Of a DNA stretch of 6,357 nucleotides, positions 1-4,563 are shown piece by piece (position 1 is the stretch's first letter; the number at the start of each line of letters is the position of its first letter). The notes under the pieces were generated by a model. The model searched no databases, was not told the origin of the DNA, and saw nothing but the letters and a program-made list of their open reading frames with translations. Location of the stretch: assembly GCA_013696045.1 (NCBI GenBank), contig JACCZH010000509.1, positions 1-6,357 on the forward strand. The letters are read 5' to 3'. Both the position numbers and the translations under genes were made by a program. The DNA is from Chloroflexia bacterium (GTDB lineage Bacteria > Chloroflexota > Chloroflexia > Thermomicrobiales > CFX8).

Positions 1-39
1 GTCTACTGGTAGGGCAAGTTGACAGAAAGGACAGCCACA

Positions 40-282
40 ATGCCCAAACGTCTCCGACACGTCAACGGCACGAAAGAGCGGTCACGCGGCCGCGAATGCC
101 TCACGTTCATGCTCAAGGATGGGCGAGTGATCGTCGACGGCATCCGGCCAAAGGACCACCTGGAGATGGTTGCTCACTTGTGGGGCGCATACGGCAAGGG
201 CAACGTCCGTGTCACGACCCGCCGCATGGACCGCGGCGAGCAGTACGTCGACATGCCCGAGGTTCTGGAGGTGGCCTCGTGA
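40..282 (+). CDS. Small phage-like hypothetical protein (80 aa)
   Basis: I do not recognise this protein. It is 80 residues long, basic at the N-terminus (MPKRLRHVNGTKERSRGREC), and its C-terminal half is a compact mixed region ending in PEVLEVAS. No membrane segment or known catalytic motif is visible. I chose the ATG at 40 because AAAGGA at 26-31 sits 8 bases upstream; an in-frame TTG at 19 would add 7 residues but has a poorer ribosome site. The stop (TGA, 280-282) overlaps the GTG start of the next gene, which implies translational coupling. A run of tiny coupled genes of this kind is typical of phages, prophages and integrative elements, so that origin is inferred from layout and not from homology. 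Confidence 0.6.
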   Translation: MPKRLRHVNGTKERSRGRECLTFMLKDGRVIVDGIRPKDHLEMVAHLWGAYGKGNVRVTTRRMDRGEQYVDMPEVLEVAS

Positions 283-479
283 TCCAGAATAGCCCGGCAT
301 ACGATCCGCCAGAGGCTCCACAAGTCCTGTGGTGCGACGACTGTGGCAACTATGGCTGCCAGTGCGATCGCGGCTATGCCGAGTACCTGGAGGCGTGGAC
401 TGAGGCGGTCGAGAGCGGCGAATTCGAGACGACAGATTTGGGCGACGTCGCGCAATTTGAGATGCAGGAGGCCGCATAA
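279..479 (+). CDS. Small acidic Cys-rich hypothetical protein (66 aa)
   Basis: Unrecognised 66-residue protein starting with GTG. The start is supported by GGAGG at 268-272, six bases upstream, and by the 4-base overlap with the preceding stop. The N-terminal half contains WCDDCGNYGCQC (about residues 18-29), a CxxC...CxC arrangement that could bind a metal in the manner of a small zinc ribbon; this is inference. The rest is strongly acidic (EYLEAWTEAVESGEFE) and probably helical. The stop TAA (477-479) touches the ATG of the next gene directly. Small Cys-cluster proteins like this are common in phage early regions. A longer reading of the frame from 96 overlaps the previous gene and lacks a ribosome site, so it was not used. 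Confidence 0.6.
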   Translation: MIQNSPAYDPPEAPQVLWCDDCGNYGCQCDRGYAEYLEAWTEAVESGEFETTDLGDVAQFEMQEAA

Positions 480-701
480 ATGGCTGACGAGAAGCGACTG
501 CTCACGGCTGTGCTCAAATGCCAGCACGACGGATTCGGCTTCGAACTGACCGCCGAGGTCTACGCCGACGAGATCCCACTGACGTGCACCCCGGAATCTG
601 ATCCAGCGATAATGAGAGTCCTCCGCTCGACGAAGGGAGACTTTCATGCGCAAGAGCCGCTACAGCGAAGAACAGATTGTTGGCATGCTCCGCGAGCATG
701 A
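480..701 (+). pseudogene. Small phage-like ORF truncated by IS insertion
   Basis: The ATG at 480 follows the previous stop with no gap and has AGGAGG at 466-471, 8 bases upstream, so this was a real, coupled gene. Only the first 44 codons (MADEKRLLTAVLKCQHDGFG to about ESDPAI) are native. At position 613 the IS left end begins, and the frame runs on into the IS for 29 more codons, giving a chimeric tail (from MRVLRSTKGDFH) that is simply IS DNA read in another frame from orfA. The original C-terminus is not present on the far side of the IS, where a histidine kinase remnant lies instead. Function is unknown. The hybrid could still be translated, but I treat it as broken. Confidence 0.65.
613..635 (+). 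repeat. IS left terminal inverted repeat
   Basis: This end begins TGAGAGTCCTCC. Compared with the reverse complement of 1741-1763 (TGAGAATCCTGC...), 16 of 23 bases match by hand count. The first ten bases differ at one position only. It lies 10 bases before the orfA start codon region, with the orfA ribosome site (AGGGAG, 634-639) overlapping its inner edge. Confidence 0.75.
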
Positions 702-912
702 GGCGGGTGCCAGCGTCGCTGACCTTTGCCGCCGCCATGGGATAAGCCAGCAGACGATCTACCGTTGGAAACAGAAGTACGGTGGGATGGAGACGTCCGA
801 GCTTCGCCGCCTGAAGCAACTCGAAGCTGAGAATGCCCGGCTGAAGAAACTCGTTGCGGACCAGGCCCTCGACAACCACATGCTCAAGGAAGTGCTGGAA
901 AAAAAGTGGTGA
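646..912 (+). CDS. IS3-family transposase OrfA (InsE-like)
   Basis: OrfA is the N-terminal, DNA-recognising part of the IS3 transposase. The 88 residues hold a helix-turn-helix (HTH_Tnp_1 type) over about residues 5-45 (EEQIVGMLREHE...CRRHGISQQTIYRWK). A coiled coil or leucine zipper follows over about 52-84 (ELRRLKQLEAENARLKKL...), which in this family mediates multimerisation. The ATG at 646 has AGGGAG at 634-639, six bases away. The stop TGA at 910-912 lies just after the slippery run A_AAA_AAG (900-906). OrfA alone acts as a DNA-binding regulator, while a -1 shift yields the OrfAB transposase. The length is normal for the family and no damage is seen. Confidence 0.9.
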   Translation: MRKSRYSEEQIVGMLREHEAGASVADLCRRHGISQQTIYRWKQKYGGMETSELRRLKQLEAENARLKKLVADQALDNHMLKEVLEKKW

Positions 913-929
913 CGCCGACGGCACGGCGT
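900..929 (+). promoter_or_regulatory. Programmed -1 ribosomal frameshift signal
   Basis: Positions 900-906 read A AAA AAG in the orfA frame, the canonical bacterial -1 slippery heptamer. After a 5-base spacer, ACGCCG (912-917) can pair with CGGCGT (924-929) across a 6-base loop, the position expected of a stimulatory hairpin. AAGGA at 886-890 lies 9 bases before the heptamer and could serve as the upstream Shine-Dalgarno-like stimulator known from dnaX and IS911. Slipping moves ribosomes from orfA into orfB at 906 and bypasses the orfA stop. All parts are seen directly; their function is inferred from the family. Confidence 0.8.
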
Positions 930-1769
930 GAGGCGGTGGCGTATCTCCAGAAGCGTTTCACGATCTCAGAACGCTGCGCCTGCCGAGTGATCGGTGCTTC
1001 CCGCTCAACCGTGCGCTACCGTCGGCGAGAGCAGGATGACACGGCGCTCGTCGAGCGGCTACGGGAGCTGGCTCGGCAACGACCGCGCTTCGGCTACCGG
1101 CGCCTCCATGCTCTGCTCCGCCGAGAGGGACAGCTGGTGAACCATAAGCACATCTACCGTCTCTATCGTGTGGCGGAATTGGCGGTCCCACGGCGCAAAC
1201 GCAAACGGCTCGCAACAGGCCGTGGACTCCAGGCGATGATCGGCTCCATGCCCAACGAACACTGGAGTCTCGACTTCATGAGTGACACCTTGAGCAGCGG
1301 CCGTCGACTGCGCACACTCTCCGTCCTGGATACCTGCACCAGGGAAGCATTGGGCATTGTGGTGGATACCTCATTGCCGAGCCAGGCTGTGACGCGGCTG
1401 CTCGACCGGGTTATCCAGACCCGGCAACGACCGCAGCGGATCACGTTGGATAACGGTCCAGAACTCACCAGCATCTGGTTCGATCAATGGGCGGACCGCA
1501 ATGGTATCCAGTTGGACTACATCGATCCGGGCAAGCCGGTGCAGAACGCAGTCATGGAGAGCTTCAATGGTCGCTTTCGAGATGAGTGCCTGAACAGTCA
1601 CTGGTTCATGAGTCTTGACGATGCTCGCCGGACGATCGAGGCGTGGCGTATCGACTACAACCGAGCGCGACCACACAGTTCACTCGGCTACCGTACACCG
1701 GAGGAGGTGCACTACGAACTGATTCGACGTTTCGAGGGATCTACGATGACGGCAGGATTCTCAGAATGA
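906..1769 (+). CDS. IS3-family transposase OrfB (DDE integrase, made as OrfAB)
   Basis: OrfB carries the catalytic domain that cuts and joins the IS ends. Its 287 codons show an HTH_21-like region at about residues 50-95 (RELARQRPRFGYRRLHALLR) and the rve integrase core. The triad is D123 (WSLDF), D182 (LDNGPELTS) and E218 (MESFNGRFRDEC), with 35 residues between D182 and E218, the expected DD(35)E spacing. The C-terminus has the usual RPHSSLGYRTPEE. The frame opens at GTG 906, but the working product is probably the fusion made by frameshifting at 900-906. The element's right end falls at 1763, so the last codon (GAA) and the stop (TGA, 1767-1769) come from flanking DNA. No frame damage is visible. 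Confidence 0.92.
   Translation: MVTPTARREAVAYLQKRFTISERCACRVIGASRSTVRYRRREQDDTALVERLRELARQRPRFGYRRLHALLRREGQLVNHKHIYRLYRVAELAVPRRKRKRLATGRGLQAMIGSMPNEHWSLDFMSDTLSSGRRLRTLSVLDTCTREALGIVVDTSLPSQAVTRLLDRVIQTRQRPQRITLDNGPELTSIWFDQWADRNGIQLDYIDPGKPVQNAVMESFNGRFRDECLNSHWFMSLDDARRTIEAWRIDYNRARPHSSLGYRTPEEVHYELIRRFEGSTMTAGFSE
1741..1763 (-). repeat. IS right terminal inverted repeat
   Basis: Read on the minus strand it begins TGAGAATCCTGCCGTCATCG and matches the left end at 16 of 23 positions. It lies inside the 3' end of orfB, so coding and end-recognition sequence overlap here. Confidence 0.72.
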
Positions 1770-2305
1770 CTGGACCAACAAACGGGGGCAGGTCAGCCCG
1801 CGACGCCTATGCTGACGTTCGGGAGAATATTCTCGGCTTACGGACATCACTTGACACGACGCGTGGCTTCGTTGACACAGTAAGAAATTACCTCGACAGT
1901 TGGGAAGATCAAAGCCAGATACACGCAAGGTTAGAAACAATCCCTGCTGGACCATTTGAGTCAGAATTAACGCCACTGGCTGAGCTTCAGCTTCTGCGGA
2001 TTGTACAGGAAGCCCTCGCCAACGTTCGAAAACACTCCGGCGCTACCGACGTGTCGATCGTGTTATGCCAGCGACCGGGCGAGCTAGAAGTGACGGTTGT
2101 CGACGATGGGAAAGGATTTAACGTTTCGGAACGGCGTCCACTCCGCGTGTTGGTTGGATTAGATGTCTTGATTTCATCGTTGATCGTGAATAGCCCCAGA
2201 ATATTGCTCTGCTCCTTGATGTGCTCCTGTATCGTTGAAGTCCCACGTAGGCGTCATCAAATCGTTGTGCCTGCTGATCGTACCAAGGGAACGCAGAATC
2301 GCTAG
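1764..2305 (+). pseudogene. Sensor histidine kinase remnant (NarL/LiaS type, HisKA_3 + HATPase_c)
   Basis: Downstream of the IS the frame starting near 1790 reads ARDAYADVRENILGLR, the end of a HisKA_3 dimerisation domain. It continues to an HATPase_c domain with the N box (LLRIVQEALANVRKHS, about 1988-2035) and the G1 box (VDDGKGF, about 2099-2119). Intact kinases of this family autophosphorylate a His and pass the phosphate to a NarL-type regulator. Here the input domain and the H box are missing, cut off at the IS. After about 2140 the frame stays open to the TAG at 2303-2305, but the expected GLRxMRERA and SPGxGT (G2) motifs are absent, and the residues turn Cys/Leu-rich. No response regulator gene follows. 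The sequence here looks less GC-rich than its neighbours. It cannot be a working kinase; the IS-proximal boundary is clearer than the distal one. Confidence 0.82.
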
Positions 2306-2315
2306 CTTTCCCGCG

Positions 2316-2660
2316 CTAGGATTTATCCTGGACGTCAATCCGATTCCAGACATCCAATATGTCGTGCTCCGCGTCGGTAATCGGATCACTTTTGGACCAT
2401 GGTCCACTCATTCCTGCCACGCTCGGAATTCCGAGTGTGTTCATGGCACGTTCCACAGCATGACGATCTTCGCGTGATAAACGTTCAGCAAGTAACTCGT
2501 CTCCCTTGGCCCGTAGCTCGGCGATCTTGGCGTCACGCTTCCAGGGCAGCAACAGTGAGGGCCTGCTGATGGCTTGGAACACAGTCGTGAGCACAACGTA
2601 TCCGATGAGCACCAGTCCCAGAGTGCTGAAGATCAGGACGAGGACAGATTCCCAGCTCAT
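2316..2660 (-). CDS. Small single-pass membrane protein of unknown function (114 aa)
   Basis: I do not recognise this family. Residues about 5-28 (SVLVLIFSTLGLVLIGYVVL) form one clear membrane helix. The remainder is charged and probably cytoplasmic: a basic stretch (PWKRDAKIAELRAKG), then a helical Glu/Arg-rich stretch (ERLSREDRHAVERAMNTLG), then an acidic tail ending in VQDKS. No cleavage site, lipobox or catalytic motif is visible. The start is supported by GGAGG on the minus strand (2670-2674), 9 bases upstream. It is divergent from the tRNA and rsfS and convergent with the kinase remnant, so it is probably transcribed alone from the 2661-2783 gap. The composition and ribosome site make it likely to be real; its role is unknown. 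Confidence 0.7.
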   Translation of the reverse strand: MSWESVLVLIFSTLGLVLIGYVVLTTVFQAISRPSLLLPWKRDAKIAELRAKGDELLAERLSREDRHAVERAMNTLGIPSVAGMSGPWSKSDPITDAEHDILDVWNRIDVQDKS

Positions 2661-2783
2661 CGTATAGTGCCTCCGTCGGGGAACTCGCAGGACGACAGCA
2701 TAGTTTCATGGAACGCTCTGCTAAACTTACATGTTGCTTCGGCAAACGGTCAATCTGGTCGCCATTGAAGTACCATTTGTCAG

Positions 2784-2855
2784 GGGCCTGTAGCTCAGTG
2801 GTAGAGCAGGGGGCTCATAACCTCTAGGTCGCAGGTTCGATCCCTGCCAGGCCCA
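2784..2855 (+). tRNA. tRNA with anticodon CAT (elongator Met or Ile2)
   Basis: A full cloverleaf can be drawn. The acceptor GGGCCTG (2784-2790) pairs perfectly with CAGGCCC (2848-2854), with discriminator A2855. The D stem is GCTC/GAGC (2793-2796, 2804-2807). The anticodon stem GGGGG/CCTCT contains two G-U pairs, and the loop is CTCATAA with CAT at 2816-2818. The T arm is GCAGG TTCGATC CCTGC (2831-2847). CCA is not encoded (CTG follows), so it must be added by the CCA-adding enzyme. The 1-72 pair is G-C and the D arm is not initiator-like, so it is not tRNA-fMet. Elongator Met and TilS-modified Ile2 cannot be told apart with certainty by eye. Confidence 0.95.
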
Positions 2856-2857
2856 CT

Positions 2858-2881
2858 GTAATGTTGATATGAAGACATTAC
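2858..2881 (+). other. Hairpin just downstream of the tRNA
   Basis: GTAATGT (2858-2864) pairs perfectly with ACATTAC (2875-2881) across a 10-base loop, starting two bases after the mature tRNA end. There is no following T-run, so it is not a standard intrinsic terminator. It may help 3' processing or partial termination. Confidence 0.4.
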
Positions 2882-2882
2882 G

Positions 2883-2921
2883 GTATACGTACAGTAAAGT
2901 ATACTGTGTACGTACACATAC
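2883..2921. promoter_or_regulatory. Palindrome cluster and possible -10 box before rsfS
   Basis: A 14-base perfect palindrome, TGTGTACGTACACA, lies at 2905-2918. TACGTACA also occurs at 2886-2893 and again at 2909-2916 as a direct repeat. ACAGTA (2891-2896) pairs with TACTGT (2902-2907), and the stem can extend outward past a two-base bulge. TATACT at 2900-2905 matches five of six bases of a -10 hexamer, but no good -35 lies at the right distance. The layout could be an operator over the rsfS promoter or an RNA hairpin ahead of its ribosome site; neither is proven. Confidence 0.4.
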
Positions 2922-2927
2922 AGGAGG

Positions 2928-3278
2928 ATGATGACTGATCCGGTAGAGATTGCCCGTAAGGTGGCGGAGATTGCGTCGGACCGGCTGGCGTCAGACATTA
3001 CGGTTCTCGACATCAGCGAGCTGTCAACCATCGCCGATGTGTTCGTTGTTTGCACGGCGGACAACGTCCGGCAACTGAATTCCTTGCGCGAGGAAGTGAC
3101 TTCTCAACTGCGCGAGCAGCAGGTCACACCACGTCGAGTAGAGGGAGTCGCCGAAGCGGGCTGGATTCTGATGGACTATGGGGATGTCATCGTACACCTG
3201 TTTACCACGGACCAGCGCGACTTTTATCGTCTGGATGATCTCTGGGCGGAGGCGCCGACACTCCTAAAGATTCAGTAG
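2928..3278 (+). CDS. rsfS: Ribosomal silencing factor RsfS (Iojap/DUF143 family)
   Basis: RsfS binds ribosomal protein uL14 on the 50S subunit and blocks joining of the 30S subunit, lowering translation in starvation or stationary phase. The protein is 116 residues, the usual length. Diagnostic family sequence is present: DITVLDISELSTIADVFVVC (about residues 23-42), RRVEG (69-73), GWILMDYGDVIVHLF (78-92) and R..Y.LDDLW (97-106). AGGAGG at 2922-2927 directly abuts the first ATG (2928); the second ATG at 2931 has better spacing and may be the true start, dropping one residue. In many bacteria rsfS follows nadD; here a tRNA gene and a palindrome cluster lie upstream, and a 47-codon ORF follows. 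No defects are seen. Confidence 0.95.
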   Translation: MMTDPVEIARKVAEIASDRLASDITVLDISELSTIADVFVVCTADNVRQLNSLREEVTSQLREQQVTPRRVEGVAEAGWILMDYGDVIVHLFTTDQRDFYRLDDLWAEAPTLLKIQ

Positions 3279-3320
3279 GCTGGCATTTCGCCGGCTCGTT
3301 CTTTGAAAGGGTGAGCGCAA

Positions 3321-3464
3321 ATGCTTCGAACTGCTCTGCTGTCCACACTCCTGTCCGCCGGTATCGCCGGTGGATGGTTTGCGTATCTCCGTTTTGCGGG
3401 CCGGCGAGATACTAACCTCTCGACGAGTAGCGATGGTCCGCGCTTCGATCTGTTGCTTCAGTAG
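3321..3464 (+). CDS. 47-aa putative membrane microprotein downstream of rsfS
   Basis: Unrecognised short ORF beginning MLRTALLSTLLSAGIAGGWF. Residues about 4-26 form a hydrophobic segment that could span the membrane or act as an uncleaved signal anchor. A short basic stretch (AGRRD) and a polar tail ending in RFDLLLQ follow. The start is supported by AAGGGTGA, roughly 7-8 bases before the ATG. It lies 42 bases after rsfS on the same strand, so co-transcription is likely, and it ends 9 bases before the convergent wecA-like gene. GC-rich third positions and a sound ribosome site favour a real gene, but its small size leaves real doubt. No function can be assigned. Confidence 0.55.
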   Translation: MLRTALLSTLLSAGIAGGWFAYLRFAGRRDTNLSTSSDGPRFDLLLQ

Positions 3465-3473
3465 GCGCACAAT

Positions 3474-4553
3474 CTAAGCGATTTCGTCAATTTCATTGCC
3501 AGACGACTTGCGCCGGGCAAGTGCGGCGACGAGCGCCAGGACGACGGCGCCCATTCCCAACATCGCAAAGAGCTTCATCTCGCGCGTTGGCAGCGCCAGA
3601 GCAAACGTCCCGAAGACGGCGGTAAGCATGGCAAACACGGCTACGATCTGTGTTTGCGACAAACCGGCGTCCAGCAATCGATGATGGAGATGGCCCCGGT
3701 CGGCATACAGCGGCGAGCGCCCGTTGATGACTCTGTAAAGAATTACCCAGGCCATGTCGAGGATCGGAACGCCGAGTGCCAGCAATGCCGTTGCGATCTT
3801 TGCGCCGCCTACGACGCTGATCGTCGCCAGGGCAAAGCCAAGAAACATTGCGCCGGTGTCGCCCATGATGATGCGCGCCGGATGCCAGTTCCATGGCAAG
3901 AACCCGACGATTGCCCCCGCCAGCGCGATAGCAAGCAACGAGATCGTAAATTGCGGGTCACCGGGTGGCCGGAAATAGGTGTGCAGGAACAGAATCACGG
4001 CGGCAATGAGGGTGACACTGCCGGCCAGTCCGTCAAGGCCATCGGCCCAGTTGACGGCGTTCATCATGCCCACGATCCAGAACAGCGTGAACAGAATTGC
4101 GATGGTAAGAGGCAGCTCCACCGTGTCGATAAACGGAACATTGAACGTCTCGATAACGATGCCCGCCTGCTCGTTGCGTACGCGAGGGAAGACGACGATC
4201 CCGGCAGCCGCGATCTGGAACAGGAGCTTCGGTATCGGCGGGACGCCAAAGACATCATCAAAGAGCATCACGGCGACAACCAGGGTTGCCGCGACGATAA
4301 GGAGAAGGATGCGCTCGATCTCTTCGGCGAAGCGTAGCACTGGCAACATGAATGAGATCGCTATTGCAATGATGAAGCCAAAGTAGATCGCCAGTCCACC
4401 AATTCTGGGAATCGGAACTGTGTGTACTCGCCGCGCCTCAGGCATATCAAAGAGGCTAAATCGTTGGGCAAATGCCAGAATCGGACGCATTGCTCCAGTT
4501 GAGACTGCGGCGGCGATAACGAACACTGTTCCGGCGATCAACGCATGGGACAT
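3474..4553 (-). CDS. wecA: WecA/TagO-like undecaprenyl-phosphate sugar-1-phosphate transferase (MraY/GT4 superfamily)
   Basis: This polytopic membrane enzyme is predicted to transfer an aminosugar-1-phosphate from a UDP-sugar to undecaprenyl phosphate, the first step of surface polysaccharide or teichoic-type polymer synthesis. The 359 residues have about ten or eleven hydrophobic segments. Family motifs appear in order: RRVHTVPIPRIGG (41-53), the Mg-binding DD pair (FDDVFGV, 98-104), NWADGLDGLAGS (168-179), WHPARIIMGDTGAMFLGF (223-240) and the cytoplasmic HLHHR loop (288-292). The PRIGG, GDTGA and GHLHHR forms point to WecA/TagO and not to MraY of peptidoglycan synthesis. The start lies 10 bases after the glyA stop, so it is probably the distal gene of der-glyA-wecA. 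Its own ribosome site is weak. The precise sugar substrate cannot be read from sequence. Confidence 0.9.
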   Translation of the reverse strand: MSHALIAGTVFVIAAAVSTGAMRPILAFAQRFSLFDMPEARRVHTVPIPRIGGLAIYFGFIIAIAISFMLPVLRFAEEIERILLLIVAATLVVAVMLFDDVFGVPPIPKLLFQIAAAGIVVFPRVRNEQAGIVIETFNVPFIDTVELPLTIAILFTLFWIVGMMNAVNWADGLDGLAGSVTLIAAVILFLHTYFRPPGDPQFTISLLAIALAGAIVGFLPWNWHPARIIMGDTGAMFLGFALATISVVGGAKIATALLALGVPILDMAWVILYRVINGRSPLYADRGHLHHRLLDAGLSQTQIVAVFAMLTAVFGTFALALPTREMKLFAMLGMGAVVLALVAALARRKSSGNEIDEIA

Positions 4554-4563
4554 GAGGTTCCGC

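Larger units (their letters stand above)
613..1763 (+). mobile_element. IS3-family (IS407-group) insertion sequence, apparently complete
   Basis: The element is about 1151 bp. The ends are set by imperfect inverted repeats that begin TGAGA and close TCTCA, the usual TG...CA termini of IS3-family elements. It carries orfA and orfB in the -1 arrangement with a programmed frameshift signal, and the DDE triad is intact, so it may be active. Family placement comes from the orfA opening (MRKSRYSEEQIVGMLREHE) and from orfB motifs (WSLDF, LDNGPELTS, ESFNGRFRDEC, RPHSSLGY), which match the IS407 group. No target-site duplication is visible: the bases outside the ends are ATAA on the left and GAAT on the right. 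The two flanks belong to different genes, so the element sits at a rearrangement. The exact IS name cannot be given from sequence alone. Confidence 0.88.

Noticed and set aside
1..12. End of an upstream gene (VYW then TAG at 10-12)
   Set aside because: Three codons are too few to support a gene.
82..653. Minus-strand ORFs over the left end
   Set aside because: They run antisense to three coupled ORFs with good ribosome sites and have Arg/Pro-rich shadow composition.
2302..2320. Terminator from CTAGC...GCTAG near 2302-2320
   Set aside because: The stem is only five base pairs and no T-run follows on either strand.
2394..2435. Palindromes GGACCATGGTCC (2394-2405) and CTCGGAATTCCGAG (2422-2435)
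   Set aside because: Both lie inside the 114-aa coding region and encode ordinary residues; they may be chance and have no promoter context.
2724..2783. Promoters for the tRNA (TACCAT at 2771-2776) and for the minus-strand gene (TTGACC, reverse of 2748-2753)
   Set aside because: Each has only one plausible hexamer; the partner box is poor, so neither is supported.
2784..2855. tRNA as an attachment site for the accessory region
   Set aside because: The broken DNA lies 5' of the tRNA, no integrase is present, and no copy of the tRNA 3' end is seen elsewhere in the window.
2784..2855. Initiator tRNA-fMet
   Set aside because: The first acceptor pair is a full G-C match and the D arm is elongator-like.
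2795..3064. 89-codon minus-strand ORF across the tRNA and rsfS start
   Set aside because: It contains GPGRDRTCDL, the well-known false peptide from reading a tRNA in antisense; the tRNA and rsfS explain this DNA.
3654..4337. 227-codon plus-strand ORF and similar long plus-strand frames within 3474-5877
   Set aside because: They are antisense shadows of the wecA-like gene and glyA, with no ribosome sites and no family character.
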